From Ensifer adhaerens (lineage in GTDB: Bacteria; Pseudomonadota; Alphaproteobacteria; Rhizobiales; Rhizobiaceae), in the NCBI RefSeq assembly GCF_028993555.1, contig NZ_CP118610.1:1054001-1118000 (forward strand): a stretch of 64,000 bases of DNA. Direction: 5' to 3'. A model generated the notes under the pieces. That model had not been told where the DNA came from, did no database searches, and worked only from the letters and a program-made list of their open reading frames with translations. Of the stretch, positions 41,909 through 51,902 are shown in pieces. How positions within the stretch are numbered: position 1 is the first letter of the stretch; each line of letters starts with the position of its first letter. A program made the position numbers and the translations under genes.

Positions 41909-42676
41909 TCAGCAGGCGGTCTTGCCGCATTCGCGCATATTGGACACCTTGCCCTCGATCTCTTCGGCACCAACGGCACCGAAGACCGCCTCATTACCAA
42001 TGACGTAGGAGGGCGTGCCGGTGATGCCGAGATCGTTGGCAAGGCTATAGGCCTCGCGTACGGCCGCGTCGTGCGGCTCCTTTTCCATCTTGGCGCGCAG
42101 ATCCTTCTCGGAGACGCCGAGCTTGGCAGCGACTGCAAGGGCTGTTTCTTCCGTCGCACGATCTTCGCCGCCGAGCAGGGCACGGTGGAAGTCGCCGTAC
42201 TTCTCCGGCGCGACGAGACGGAACGCGGCGCTCACCTTGTGTGCCGCCAGGGAGTCCGGGCCGAGGATCGGCAGTTCCTTCAGCACGAAGCGGACGTTCT
42301 TGTCCTTGGCGAGGATGTCATCCATGTCGGAGAGGGCGCGTTTGCAGTAGCCGCAGTTGTAGTCGTAGAACTCGACGATGGTGACATCGCCCTTGGGATT
42401 GCCCAGCACCATGTCGTAGTCGGAGTTGAAGATCGCCTTCTTGTTTTCGGTGATCGCGCTTTCCGCCGCTTCCTGTTGCTTGGCGCGCTGCTTCGTCGTC
42501 AGCGCCTCCTGGACTTCAAGCATGATCTCCGGATTGGCGATCAGGTACTCCTTGATGAACGCGCCGATCTCTTCCTTCTGCTTTGCATCGAGCGCAAACG
42601 CACTTTGCGGCAGGCTGACCCCGGCTACGAGCGCTGCGAGCGTCCCGGCGGCAATCATCTTGGTGCTGAAATTCAT
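41909..42676 (-). CDS. Periplasmic DsbA-family thiol oxidoreductase
   Basis: A 255-residue exported thioredoxin-fold protein. A signal peptide (ending PQSAFA) is followed by an N-terminal helical segment like the ScsC/Com1 multimerisation stalk (DAKQKEEIGAFIKEYLIANPEIMLEVQ), then a DsbA domain with the redox motif NCGYCKRA near residue 118 and a cis-Pro loop GITGTPSYV near residue 216. It likely makes or isomerises disulphides. It is upstream of aroQ on the same strand and 235 bp from the divergent aminotransferase. Confidence 0.9.
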   Translation of the reverse strand: MNFSTKMIAAGTLAALVAGVSLPQSAFALDAKQKEEIGAFIKEYLIANPEIMLEVQEALTTKQRAKQQEAAESAITENKKAIFNSDYDMVLGNPKGDVTIVEFYDYNCGYCKRALSDMDDILAKDKNVRFVLKELPILGPDSLAAHKVSAAFRLVAPEKYGDFHRALLGGEDRATEETALAVAAKLGVSEKDLRAKMEKEPHDAAVREAYSLANDLGITGTPSYVIGNEAVFGAVGAEEIEGKVSNMRECGKTAC

Positions 42677-42911
42677 TTTTACCTCGTTGTCCTTGCGTTT
42701 CCTGTGTGTCTTTCATCCCCCGTCGTTACGTCAACCGGCAGTTCTGAAAGTCAAGCAGGAATCCTCGTATCCGCTACATGCTGGCAGCATAGGGTGGGTG
42801 CTGCGGAAACGAAACGTCAAAATCGGCGGAAATACGGCACTCGCGGACTTGTGAAGGTCAATTTCATCGGGCAAAGGGGCTGGAGAACAGCCGCTTATCG
42901 AGGATTTTCCG

Positions 42912-44069
42912 TTGGTAGACTTGTCAAAACGCAGCGCCGTCGAGCCTTTTCACGCGATGGATGTGCTGGCGGAGGCGACCCGCCGCCGTGATGCCGGCCA
43001 CCCGGTGATCTCGATGGCCGTCGGGCAGCCCGCCCATCCCGCGCCGCAGGCGGCATTGGATGCCGCCCGCAAGGCTCTGCAACATGGGCGCCTTGGCTAT
43101 ACCGACGCGCTTGGCACGCTGTCGTTGCGAACCGCGATCGCCCGCCACTATCAGAAGCGCCACGGCATCACGCTCGATCCGCAGCGGGTGGCTGTCACCA
43201 CGGGATCGTCCGCCGGCTTCAATCTCGCCTTCCTTGCGCTCTTCGATCCGGGCGACTGTGTCGCCATCGCACGGCCAGGCTATCCGGCCTACCGCAACAT
43301 CCTCGCAGCTCTCGGTCTGACGGTGGTCGAGGTCGAGGCCAATGCCGAGACTGGTTTCACGCTGACGCCGGAAAGCCTGAAGCGCGCCGCCGCAAAGGTC
43401 GGCCGGCCGCTGAAGGGCGTGCTGCTGGCCAGCCCGGCGAACCCGACCGGCACGGTGACCGGCAAGGCCGGGCTCAAGGCGCTCGCCGACTATTGCCGCG
43501 CAGAAAAGATCGCCTTCATCTCCGACGAGATCTATCACGGCCTGACCTTTGCCGGCGAAGAGGCAAGCGCGCTGGAGGTTACCGACGAAGTGGTCGTCAT
43601 CAATTCCTTCTCCAAGTATTACTGCATGACCGGATGGCGCATCGGGTGGATGGTCTTGCCCGCCGACAAGGTGCGCGGTTTCGAACGTATCGCCCAGAGC
43701 CTTTACATATCGCCGCCGGAGCTGTCGCAGATCGCCGCCGAGGCGGCACTCGACGCGCATGAGGAACTCGACCGCTACAAGGCCGCCTATGCGGCCAATC
43801 GGGAGATGCTCTTGAAGCGGTTGCCGGAGATCGGCTTCTCGATCGCCTCGCCGATGGATGGCGCCTTCTACGCCTATGCCGATGTCAGCCGCTTCACCAA
43901 TGACAGCATGGCTTTTGCCCGGCGGATGCTCGCCGAGATCAATGTCGCGGCAACGCCGGGATTCGATTTCGATCCCCTGGAAGGGCATCGCACGATGCGC
44001 TTTTCCTATGCCGGCGCAGAGGCCGACATGGTCGAGGCGATAGACAGGATCGCGCGCTGGCTTGCCTGA
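42912..44069 (+). CDS. Class I/II PLP-dependent aminotransferase
   Basis: A 385-residue fold-type I aminotransferase. The PLP lysine is in INSFSKYYCMTGWRIGW near residue 240; other motifs are GSSAGFNLAF near residue 100 and SPANPTGTVTG near residue 180; the C-terminal Arg lies in TMRFSYAG. The substrate is not determined by these motifs. The start is TTG 42912 with GAGG upstream; an internal ATG at 42957 is an alternative, but the sequence before it looks coding. Confidence 0.9.
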   Translation: MVDLSKRSAVEPFHAMDVLAEATRRRDAGHPVISMAVGQPAHPAPQAALDAARKALQHGRLGYTDALGTLSLRTAIARHYQKRHGITLDPQRVAVTTGSSAGFNLAFLALFDPGDCVAIARPGYPAYRNILAALGLTVVEVEANAETGFTLTPESLKRAAAKVGRPLKGVLLASPANPTGTVTGKAGLKALADYCRAEKIAFISDEIYHGLTFAGEEASALEVTDEVVVINSFSKYYCMTGWRIGWMVLPADKVRGFERIAQSLYISPPELSQIAAEAALDAHEELDRYKAAYAANREMLLKRLPEIGFSIASPMDGAFYAYADVSRFTNDSMAFARRMLAEINVAATPGFDFDPLEGHRTMRFSYAGAEADMVEAIDRIARWLA

Positions 44070-44117
44070 TTGCCCGACTGGACGGGCAGGGGGCGAAGAC
44101 GCCCCATTCGTAAAAGA

Positions 44118-44143
44118 AAAGGCCCGGAGCGATCCGGGCCTTT
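44118..44143. terminator. Bidirectional terminator between the aminotransferase and rne
   Basis: AGGCCCGGA pairs with TCCGGGCCT around a GCGA-type loop, with AAAA before and TTT after, so it can stop transcription from either of the two convergent genes. A second hairpin without a T-run (GGTCCCGG at 44184-44191, CCGGGACC at 44204-44211) lies closer to rne. Confidence 0.85.
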
Positions 44144-44224
44144 CTGTTTATGATCTTTCGCGTTCAACGCTTCGAGCCTTCAGGGTCCCGGTTCGACTTC
44201 GAGCCGGGACCAAAGGGCGACTTC

Positions 44225-47026
44225 TTAGAAGAAGCCGCGGCGCTGCCACCAGCCGCCCTTCTTGGGCTTGGTCGGGTCTTCTTCTTCGCCTTCGGCCTTC
44301 GGAGAGCTCGAGGTGACGACGGGCTCTGAGGCGATCTTCGAAAGGTCGCGGTTCGCGCGCGCCGGCTTGGTTTCCGCGAGGTCAGCCGCAGCCTCTTCCA
44401 CTGCCTCGGCGGCGACGTCGACGCCTGCTGGCTGGTCTTCGATAGCCGCCTGAGCGGCGTCATCGACGGTTGCGACCGGTTCTTCGGCCTTTACAGCCTT
44501 CTTGCGGGTCCGCTTCGGCTTGGCCGGCTTGGCTTCGACGACCTCGGCCTCCGCGACGACTTCCACGGTTTCCTCGACGGCGACGGCTACTTCGATCTCC
44601 GCGGCAACAACCGGTGTTTCCACGGCTTCGGGTTCGTCGGCGTCATCGCCTTCGGCATCAGCCTCGAGCTGGCCTTCGCCTTCACCTTCGCCCTCCGGGC
44701 GGTTGCGGCGGCCGCCGCGCTTCCCGCGGCGGCGGCGCTTGCGCTTCTGCTCGCCGTCAGCGGTCGTGGCTTCGGCATCGACGCCTTCGTCGTCCGCATC
44801 ACCTTCGTCGGCATCGTCATCCACATCGCCTGCCGCTTCGGACGACTGGCTAGCGGCACCTTCTGCCTGCTGGCCACCCTTGCCGCGACGGCGGCGCCGG
44901 CGCTTGCGCTTGCGTCCACCCTGGTCGTCGGAGGACTGGGCAGCCTTCGGCTGCTCCTGACGCTGCTCACTGACGACTTCTTCGGCTTCTTCTTCGTCGA
45001 GATCCTCTTCGATCACGACGTCATCTTCTTCCGGCTCCGGCTCGAAGTGCAGGAGTTGCTCGATCTTGACCGGGTTTTCGACCGGTTCGCCGCGATCGAT
45101 CGCAAAATGCTGCGCACCGACATGGGCGTCCGCCTCGATGATGATCGAGACGCCGAAGCGGGCTTCGTAATCCATGATCGTGCCACGCTTCTGGTTGAGC
45201 AGGTAGAGCGCGATATCGGGGATCGTGCGCACGGTGATGTCGTGCGTGGTGTTCTTGAGCAGATATTCTTCGATGCCGCGCAGTACATGCAGGGCAACGG
45301 AGGACTGCGAGCGAACATGACCCGTGCCGTTGCAGTGCGGGCAGGTCTGCATCGTCGATTCGAGCACCGAGGCGCGAATGCGCTGGCGCGACATTTCGAG
45401 CAGGCCGAAATGCGAGATGCGTCCGACCTGGATGCGGGCGCGATCGTTCTTGAGGCAGTCCTTCAGCTTCTTCTCGACGGCGCGGTTGTTGCGCTTTTCT
45501 TCCATGTCGATGAAGTCGATGACGACGAGGCCGGCAAGGTCTCGCAGGCGCAGCTGGCGGGCCACTTCTTCGGCGGCTTCCAGGTTCGTCTGCAGCGCGG
45601 TGTCTTCGATCGAGTGCTCTCGCGTCGAGCGACCGGAGTTGACGTCGATCGAAACCAGCGCCTCGGTCTGGTTGATGATGATGTAGCCACCGGACTTCAA
45701 CGTCACCTGCGGCTGCAGCATGCGGTCGAGCTGCGCTTCGATGCCGGAGCGCGAGAAGATCGGGTGGACGTCGCGGTAGGGCTGAACCACCTTGGCGTGG
45801 CTCGGCATCAGCATCTTCATGAAGCCCTTGGCTTCCTTGTAGCCTTCCTCGCCGGAAACGATGATCTCGCCGATATCCTTGTTGTAGAGATCGCGGATCG
45901 AGCGCTTGATCAGGCTGCCTTCCTCATAGACGAGGCAGGGGGCCGTGGAGTTGAGCGTCAGTGTGCGGACGTTCTCCCACAGGCGCATCAGGTATTCGAA
46001 GTCGCGCTTGATCTCGACCTTGGTGCGGTTGGCACCGGCGGTGCGCAGGATGACGCCCATGCCCTGCGGTACTTCGAGGCCGCGCGCGATTTCCTTCAGG
46101 CGCTTGCGGTCCTGCAGGTTGGTGATCTTGCGGGAGATGCCGCCGCCGCGTGCGGTATTCGGCATCAGGACAGAGTAGCGGCCGGCCAGCGACAGGTAGG
46201 TCGTCAGCGCTGCGCCCTTGTTGCCGCGCTCTTCCTTGGCGACCTGAACCAGCAGGATCTGGCGACGCTTGATGACTTCCTGGATGCGATACTGCTTGCG
46301 CGGCTTGCGGACTTGGCGATCCGGAACCTCTTCCATGGCGTCTTCGGCGCCCACGGATTCGATGATTTCCTTTTCGCCATCGTGGCTGTCGTCATCATCA
46401 TCGTCGTCGTCGTGGCGACGGCGGCTGTCGACGTCCTCTGAGATCGCGTCGGTATCGACCATCGCGGCCATTTCGCCGCCGTTGCTTTCATCGCCATCGA
46501 CGGAAGCGGCGGCTGCTTCTTCTGCAGCCTTTGCCTTGGTCTTGCGCGTGCGCTTCGGCTTCGCCTTGGGCTTTTCGGCCGGCACTTCCTCTTCGACCAC
46601 CGGTTCAGCGGCGACGGCTTCCGCCGGCTGCGCCTCGACTTCGGTCTCCGTCACAACCTCGAGGTCGACGGGAACGGAAAGTTCGCTTGCCGGCGCCGGC
46701 GCGGTCTCGACATGTTCGATGTCGTCGTCGCGCCGTGCTTCTTCGGCTTCGGCCTTCAGCAGCGCCTGACGGTCTGCAAGGGGGATCTGGTAGTAGTCGG
46801 GATGAATTTCGGCAAAGGCCAGAAATCCGTGGCGGTTACCGCCGTAGTCGACGAAGGCGGCCTGCAGCGAAGGCTCCACTCTGGTGACCTTCGCCAGATA
46901 GATATTGCCGCGGATTTGCTTCTTATGTTCCGACTCGAAGTCGAACTCTTCTATGCGGTTCCCGCGTACGACAACGACGCGCGTCTCCTCGGAGTGAGAC
47001 GCATCGATAAGCATTTTCTCTGCCAT
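44225..47026 (-). CDS. rne: Ribonuclease E
   Basis: A 933-residue endoribonuclease that starts mRNA decay. The N-terminal S1 domain is split by an acidic, low-complexity insert of about 150 residues (about 85-235), which includes a run of eight Asp (DDDDDDDDSHDGE). The catalytic centre has the Asp in LVSIDVNSGRSTREHS and in VIDFIDMEE, and the zinc link is TCPHCNGTGHV. The C-terminal third is disordered: first acidic, then an Arg-rich RNA-binding part (GGRKRKRRRRRRGKGG). Such insert-bearing S1 domains are usual in rhizobia. The ATG at 47026 is clear, and its upstream region is unusually long. Confidence 0.95.
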   Translation of the reverse strand: MAEKMLIDASHSEETRVVVVRGNRIEEFDFESEHKKQIRGNIYLAKVTRVEPSLQAAFVDYGGNRHGFLAFAEIHPDYYQIPLADRQALLKAEAEEARRDDDIEHVETAPAPASELSVPVDLEVVTETEVEAQPAEAVAAEPVVEEEVPAEKPKAKPKRTRKTKAKAAEEAAAASVDGDESNGGEMAAMVDTDAISEDVDSRRRHDDDDDDDDSHDGEKEIIESVGAEDAMEEVPDRQVRKPRKQYRIQEVIKRRQILLVQVAKEERGNKGAALTTYLSLAGRYSVLMPNTARGGGISRKITNLQDRKRLKEIARGLEVPQGMGVILRTAGANRTKVEIKRDFEYLMRLWENVRTLTLNSTAPCLVYEEGSLIKRSIRDLYNKDIGEIIVSGEEGYKEAKGFMKMLMPSHAKVVQPYRDVHPIFSRSGIEAQLDRMLQPQVTLKSGGYIIINQTEALVSIDVNSGRSTREHSIEDTALQTNLEAAEEVARQLRLRDLAGLVVIDFIDMEEKRNNRAVEKKLKDCLKNDRARIQVGRISHFGLLEMSRQRIRASVLESTMQTCPHCNGTGHVRSQSSVALHVLRGIEEYLLKNTTHDITVRTIPDIALYLLNQKRGTIMDYEARFGVSIIIEADAHVGAQHFAIDRGEPVENPVKIEQLLHFEPEPEEDDVVIEEDLDEEEAEEVVSEQRQEQPKAAQSSDDQGGRKRKRRRRRRGKGGQQAEGAASQSSEAAGDVDDDADEGDADDEGVDAEATTADGEQKRKRRRRGKRGGRRNRPEGEGEGEGQLEADAEGDDADEPEAVETPVVAAEIEVAVAVEETVEVVAEAEVVEAKPAKPKRTRKKAVKAEEPVATVDDAAQAAIEDQPAGVDVAAEAVEEAAADLAETKPARANRDLSKIASEPVVTSSSPKAEGEEEDPTKPKKGGWWQRRGFF

Positions 47027-47751
47027 CTAAGCTGTGCTCCTCGGCGCACCAGCGGGACGGGAGACAGACCTGCTTCCTTGGGAAGACTGCCAAACACGTC
47101 GGAAGGTGCGCCGGATATGAAAGTTCCTGTTTGGCGCAGGCGATGGTGCAGCAGCCAGACGACAGCCGGAACATGTCTGTCCCGGGGCCGCTCTACTTCT
47201 GACCGATACTGCTGAGTCAACATCAATGACCAAACAAGAATGCCAATGTCCAAGGTCTCATGAAGACCCGATGAATGCGCCCGCTTGCGGGCGTTGGTGA
47301 AAAATCACCATCAAGAACTCCGGCCACCGCCGGAAATTTGCGATCCAGTGTACGAGGAGGAAATGCAGCGACGGCGGATGAACACCTTGCGACCGCGGAA
47401 GTGCGATGCGTTTAACCGGTTGATCCGGTTCGACCACTCCCTGGCGCCAAGCTTTGGAGAAGCTCCGGCTGCCCGGTCGACTGTTCTATCCCGTCAACAC
47501 TTTCTCCTTGTGACGCTTTTATGTTTTCTATGTCACATTGGCAAGGGAAAAGCCCGTGCCGCCACAATAATGATCGATTCGCTTGTCCACGTGGAGTAGG
47601 CCGGCAAATGATGAATCGGTAGCGCCGGTGCGGGGCAGGAGATGACGTTTGTCAAGCTTTGGTTAACCATAAAGGTTCATTGATCAAGGTATGCGTTTGG
47701 TGGCCGTGTTGGCTGCCGTCTGGTTTTTGAGAAAGTGGTGGGGAGCCCAAG
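47027..47751. other. Long divergent intergenic region between rne and amiC
   Basis: About 725 bp without a convincing gene; the 104-codon frame at 47285-47599 has no ribosome site or recognisable product. It must hold the rne leader (leftward) and amiC control region (rightward). Elements seen: a perfect 7-bp hairpin, CGCCCGC-TT-GCGGGCG, at 47278-47293, about 250 bases before rne; an inverted repeat AACCGG (47414-47419) and CCGGTT (47425-47430); and TTAACCAT at 47663-47670, 82 bases before amiC. The long rne leader may serve self-regulation, but no known leader structure was recognised. Confidence 0.6.
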
Positions 47752-49017
47752 GTGAAGCCTTTGGCGATTTGTATGCGCGGTTCGCTGTTGTCGTTGATGT
47801 CGCGGGCGGGGTGGCGGTTGCTCGGTGCATCGTTGCTTGTCGGTGGTCTCCTCTTGAGCGTGCCGGCTGCCCGTGCGGCCGAGCCGGGCCCCTTGCTCGC
47901 CTTTGGCGCGCGGATCGCAGGCGACGACGCCCGCACCCGTGTCGTCGTCGAGTTCGATCGCAAACCGGACTTTTCCCTGCATTACGTCACCGACCCCGTT
48001 CGCGTTGTCGTCGATCTGCCGGAAACGGCCTTCGGCCTGAAGGCGGAGAGCCTCGAGCCGCGCGGCCTGTTCGACGCCATCCGCTACGGTGGCATGGGTG
48101 CTGGCAATTCCCGTATCGTTCTTTCTGCGAAGGGACCCGTTGCGGTGACCCATGCGGAAGTCATCGCGGAGGAGGGGGGTAAGGGCTATCGCCTGGTTCT
48201 CGATGCCGAACGGGTCGACCAGGCACGCTTCGACGCGCTTCTCGGCGAACAGCAATGGACCGGTTCGGTCGCCGCGGCAAAAACCGACAGACCTGTCGCC
48301 GTTGCGCCCACCAAGGACGGCGGCCCCTTCATCATCGCGATCGACGCCGGTCACGGCGGTATCGACACCGGTGCGCTTGCCGGTGAGACGAAGACGGAAG
48401 AGAAGCATGTCACACTCGCCTTTGCCCAGGATCTCGTCGAGGCGCTGAACAAGGGCGCCGGGATCGAGGCTTTTCTCACCCGCGACAAGGATGTTTTTCT
48501 GTCGCTGCCGCAGCGCGTGCAGATTGCCCGGAACAAGGGCGCCAATCTTTTCATCTCGCTCCACGCCGATGCACTCCGCCAGAAGGACATCCGCGGCGCG
48601 ACGGTCTACACGATCTCCGACAAGGCGTCCGACCATCTGGCCGCAAGCCTTGCCGCGCGCGAGAACCTATCGGACGAAATCGCCGGCGTGCCGCTTCAGA
48701 GCGAGCCCGCGGAGGTCGCCGATATCCTGATCGATTTGACCCGTCGCGAGACGCAGGCCTTCTCGGTTAACATGGCGCGCGCAGTCGTTTCCTCTTTCGA
48801 GGGCCAGATCAATCTCATCAACAACCCGCACCGCTTCGCCGGGTTCCGTGTGTTGCAGGCACCCGACGTGCCGTCGATCCTCTTGGAACTGGGCTTCCTG
48901 TCGAACAAGGAGGATGAGAAGTTGCTGCTGGATCCGGAATGGCGCAAGAAGGTTTCGGAGCGCCTTGCCGTCGCGGTTCAACGTTATCGCGAGCAGGCGG
49001 TTGCCAGCGGCGGCTGA
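47752..49017 (+). CDS. amiC: N-acetylmuramoyl-L-alanine amidase (AmiC-like)
   Basis: A 421-residue periplasmic cell-wall amidase used in daughter-cell separation. Hydrophobic signal region near residues 20-42; AMIN targeting domain around residues 50-165; Amidase_3 domain with zinc ligands in AIDAGHGGIDTGA, EEKHVTLAF and FISLHADA, and the final Glu in LLELGFLSNKEDE near residue 385. Start GTG 47752 with GGGGAG upstream; an internal ATG 21 bases later would also keep the signal peptide. mrcA follows on the same strand. Confidence 0.93.
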   Translation: MKPLAICMRGSLLSLMSRAGWRLLGASLLVGGLLLSVPAARAAEPGPLLAFGARIAGDDARTRVVVEFDRKPDFSLHYVTDPVRVVVDLPETAFGLKAESLEPRGLFDAIRYGGMGAGNSRIVLSAKGPVAVTHAEVIAEEGGKGYRLVLDAERVDQARFDALLGEQQWTGSVAAAKTDRPVAVAPTKDGGPFIIAIDAGHGGIDTGALAGETKTEEKHVTLAFAQDLVEALNKGAGIEAFLTRDKDVFLSLPQRVQIARNKGANLFISLHADALRQKDIRGATVYTISDKASDHLAASLAARENLSDEIAGVPLQSEPAEVADILIDLTRRETQAFSVNMARAVVSSFEGQINLINNPHRFAGFRVLQAPDVPSILLELGFLSNKEDEKLLLDPEWRKKVSERLAVAVQRYREQAVASGG

Positions 49018-49352
49018 CCTTTGAAGCAGGCCCCGGAACGAAGTGATTTGTGTCGCCTTGGTAACAGCGTTATGCTTTTCAATTGGATGCGCACGCGATA
49101 ATCGCAAATAGCCCTATTTTACGCACAATCCGGGACCTATCCGGAATTGCGCCCGGATTTGTTGAGAAACGAGTTGAAGCCCGGGGTTCCTCGCCATATG
49201 AGGAGCCGAGCGAGCGGGTCGCTGCGATGCCAGACGATTTCTGACGGAAGAGTTTGGTCGGACCGACGCAATGTAAGCCGGCGGGACAGAGCACGGATTG
49301 TCGCTCGGCGGTCCGGCAATTGAACGATAATTAAGGTACCGGTATCTGACTG
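49018..49352. other. Intergenic region between amiC and mrcA
   Basis: About 335 bp. No ORF with a ribosome site, no terminator with a T-run and no repeat was recognised. It presumably holds the mrcA promoter and leader. Confidence 0.5.
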
Positions 49353-51806
49353 ATGATCAGGCTGATTGGATATTTCTTCGGAATTGGTGCGTTTCTGCTG
49401 CTTGGCGTGGCCGGGGCTGCGGCACTTTATCTGGGCGTCGTCACCAAGGACCTACCTGACTACGAGGTGCTGGCGAAATACTCGCCGCCTGTAACGACGC
49501 GCTTTCACGCCGGCAACGGCGCCCTGATGGCGGAATATGCGCGCGAGCGGCGTCTCTATCTGCCGATCCAGGCGATCCCGGATCGCGTCAAGGCAGCCTT
49601 CATCTCGGCCGAAGACAAGAATTTCTACCAGCATCCGGGTGTCGATATCACCGGTCTCGCCCGCGCTATCGCGGTGAACCTGCAGAACTTCGGCTCCGGC
49701 CGTCGCCCGGTTGGCGCGTCGACGATCACGCAGCAGGTGGCCAAGAACTTCCTGCTGAGCTCGGACCAGACGATCGACCGCAAGGTCAAGGAAGCGATCC
49801 TCTCCTTCCGCATCGAGCAGGCCTACAGCAAGGACCGCATTCTCGAGCTCTATCTCAACGAAATCTTCTTCGGCCTGAACTCCTACGGCATTGCCGGTGC
49901 GGCGCTGACCTATTTCGACAAGTCGGTCACCGAACTTACCATTGCCGAGACCGCCTATCTCGCGGCGCTCCCGAAGGGGCCGGCCAACTATCATCCGTTC
50001 CGCAAGACCGAAGCCGCCATCGAACGCCGCAACTGGGTTATCGACCGTATGGTCGAGAACGGCTACGTCACCAAGGCCGACGGCGAAGAAGCCAAGAAGC
50101 AGCCGCTCGGTGTCAATCCGCGTCGCGGCGGTGCGCACCTCTTCGCCTCCGATTTCTTCGCGGAGGAAGTCCGTCGGCAGATCATTCAGAAATACGGCGA
50201 CAACGCGCTCTATGAAGGTGGCCTGTCGGTCCGCACCTCGCTTGATCCGCGTCTGCAGACCGCGGCGCGCAAGGCGCTGCAGTCAGGTCTGCTGAGCTAC
50301 GACGAACGCCGCGGCTTCCATGGACCGGTCAAGTCGATCGAGATCGGCGGCGATTGGGGTGAGCCGCTGGGTGCAGTTGTTGCCTTCAGCGATGTGCCGG
50401 AATGGAAGCTTGCCGTCGTTCTCTCAGTCGATGCACAGGGCGCCGAGATCGGCATTCAGCCGGAGAAGGAAGCCTCTGGCAAGATCGTCGCCGAGCGTGT
50501 CACCGGACACATCTCGGCCAAGAACATGCAGTGGGCCTATCGTTCGGCGACTGGCGACCGCAAATCGGCGAAGTCCCCCGAAGGCGTTTTCGGCGCGGGC
50601 GATGTGGTCTACGTCGAGCCGCTCGCCGAAAAGGGCGAGTATCGCCTGCGCCAGCCGCCGAAGGTGCAGGGTGGTCTCGTCGCCATGGACCCGCAGACCG
50701 GCCGTGTTCTGGCGATGGTCGGCGGCTTCTCCTATGGCCAGTCGGAATTCAACCGCGCGACGCAGGCGATGCGTCAACCGGGTTCGTCCTTCAAGCCCTT
50801 CGTCTACGCCGCGGCACTCGACAATGGCTACACGCCGGCATCGGTCATTCTCGATGCCCCGATCGAAATCGTTGCGGGCGGCCAGGTCTGGCGTCCTGAA
50901 AACTATGGCGGCGGCTCGGCCGGTCCGTCGACGCTGCGTCTGGGCATCGAGAAGTCGCGCAATCTGATGACCGTTCGCCTTGCCAACGACATGGGCATGA
51001 ACCTCGTTGCCGAATATGCCGAGCGCTTCGGCATTTACGACAAGATGCCGCCTCTGCTTGCGATGTCGCTGGGCTCCGGCGAAACGACGGTTCTGCGCAT
51101 GGTTTCGGCCTATTCGGTGCTCGCCAACGGCGGCAAGCAGATCAAGCCGTCGCTGATCGACCGCATTCAGGACCGCTACGGCAAGACGATTTTCCGGCAT
51201 GAGGACCGTACCTGCGACAACTGCAATGCCGGTGATTGGCAGAGCCAGGAAGAACCTGTCCTGACCGACAATCGCGAGCAGGTGCTCGACCCCATGACCT
51301 CCTACCAGATCACGTCGATGATGGAGGGTGTGGTGCTCCGCGGTACGGCTGCCGGCAAGATCAAGCTCGATCGTCCGGTTGCTGGCAAGACCGGTACCAC
51401 CAATGACGAAAAGGACGCCTGGTTCGTCGGCTACACGCCGGACCTCGTTGCCGGCCTCTATCTCGGCTTCGACAACCCGGCTCCGCTTGGTCGCGGCGCG
51501 ACCGGCGGCAGTCTCGCCGTGCCGATCTTCAACGACTTCATGACCGAAGCGGTCAAGGGCACCCGCCCGAGCAAGTTCGTCGTACCCGAGGGCATGAGCA
51601 TGGTTGCCGTCAACCGCAAGACCGGCATGGCCGCCCAGGAGGGTGAACCGGACACGATCATCGAGGCCTTCAAGCCCGGCACCGGCCCGGCCGATACCTT
51701 CTCGGTCATCGGCGGCCTCGACCAGTACGTGCCGCCCGAGGAAATCCTGAAGAACTCGCCGCAGGCAAACCAGGCGGTGACCTCAGGATCGAACGGTCTC
51801 TTCTAA
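49353..51806 (+). CDS. mrcA: Penicillin-binding protein 1A
   Basis: An 817-residue bifunctional murein synthase. An N-terminal membrane anchor (residues 4-28) is followed by the glycosyltransferase domain (FISAEDKNFYQHPGVD with the catalytic Glu near residue 91; GASTITQQVAKNFLL; RKVKEAILSFRIEQ) and the transpeptidase domain with SSFK near residue 480, SRN near residue 535 and KTGTTNDEKDAWFVG near residue 680. An OB-like insert lies between the two domains, as in other PBP1A. A strong terminator follows at 51821. Confidence 0.97.
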   Translation: MIRLIGYFFGIGAFLLLGVAGAAALYLGVVTKDLPDYEVLAKYSPPVTTRFHAGNGALMAEYARERRLYLPIQAIPDRVKAAFISAEDKNFYQHPGVDITGLARAIAVNLQNFGSGRRPVGASTITQQVAKNFLLSSDQTIDRKVKEAILSFRIEQAYSKDRILELYLNEIFFGLNSYGIAGAALTYFDKSVTELTIAETAYLAALPKGPANYHPFRKTEAAIERRNWVIDRMVENGYVTKADGEEAKKQPLGVNPRRGGAHLFASDFFAEEVRRQIIQKYGDNALYEGGLSVRTSLDPRLQTAARKALQSGLLSYDERRGFHGPVKSIEIGGDWGEPLGAVVAFSDVPEWKLAVVLSVDAQGAEIGIQPEKEASGKIVAERVTGHISAKNMQWAYRSATGDRKSAKSPEGVFGAGDVVYVEPLAEKGEYRLRQPPKVQGGLVAMDPQTGRVLAMVGGFSYGQSEFNRATQAMRQPGSSFKPFVYAAALDNGYTPASVILDAPIEIVAGGQVWRPENYGGGSAGPSTLRLGIEKSRNLMTVRLANDMGMNLVAEYAERFGIYDKMPPLLAMSLGSGETTVLRMVSAYSVLANGGKQIKPSLIDRIQDRYGKTIFRHEDRTCDNCNAGDWQSQEEPVLTDNREQVLDPMTSYQITSMMEGVVLRGTAAGKIKLDRPVAGKTGTTNDEKDAWFVGYTPDLVAGLYLGFDNPAPLGRGATGGSLAVPIFNDFMTEAVKGTRPSKFVVPEGMSMVAVNRKTGMAAQEGEPDTIIEAFKPGTGPADTFSVIGGLDQYVPPEEILKNSPQANQAVTSGSNGLF

Positions 51807-51820
51807 GCCTTTCCCCTCTC

Positions 51821-51858
51821 GCGATGCCCGCCGCCTTTACATCAGCGGCGGGCATCGC
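51821..51858 (+). terminator. Hairpin terminator after mrcA
   Basis: A perfect 14-bp stem, GCGATGCCCGCCGC with GCGGCGGGCATCGC, around a 10-base loop, followed by a short TATTTG tract. It lies 15 bp after the mrcA stop and separates it from prfB. Confidence 0.75.
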
Positions 51859-51902
51859 TATTTGACGCTCACCTTCATATCGGGTTCACAAGAAGCAGGA
51901 TC

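Noticed and set aside
45047..46441. 464-codon frame opposite rne
   Set aside because: Antisense shadow of RNase E, explained by GC bias at codon position 3.
47285..47599. 104-codon frame in the rne-amiC gap
   Set aside because: No ribosome site, no hydrophobic or domain signature, and codon use is atypical of the neighbours.
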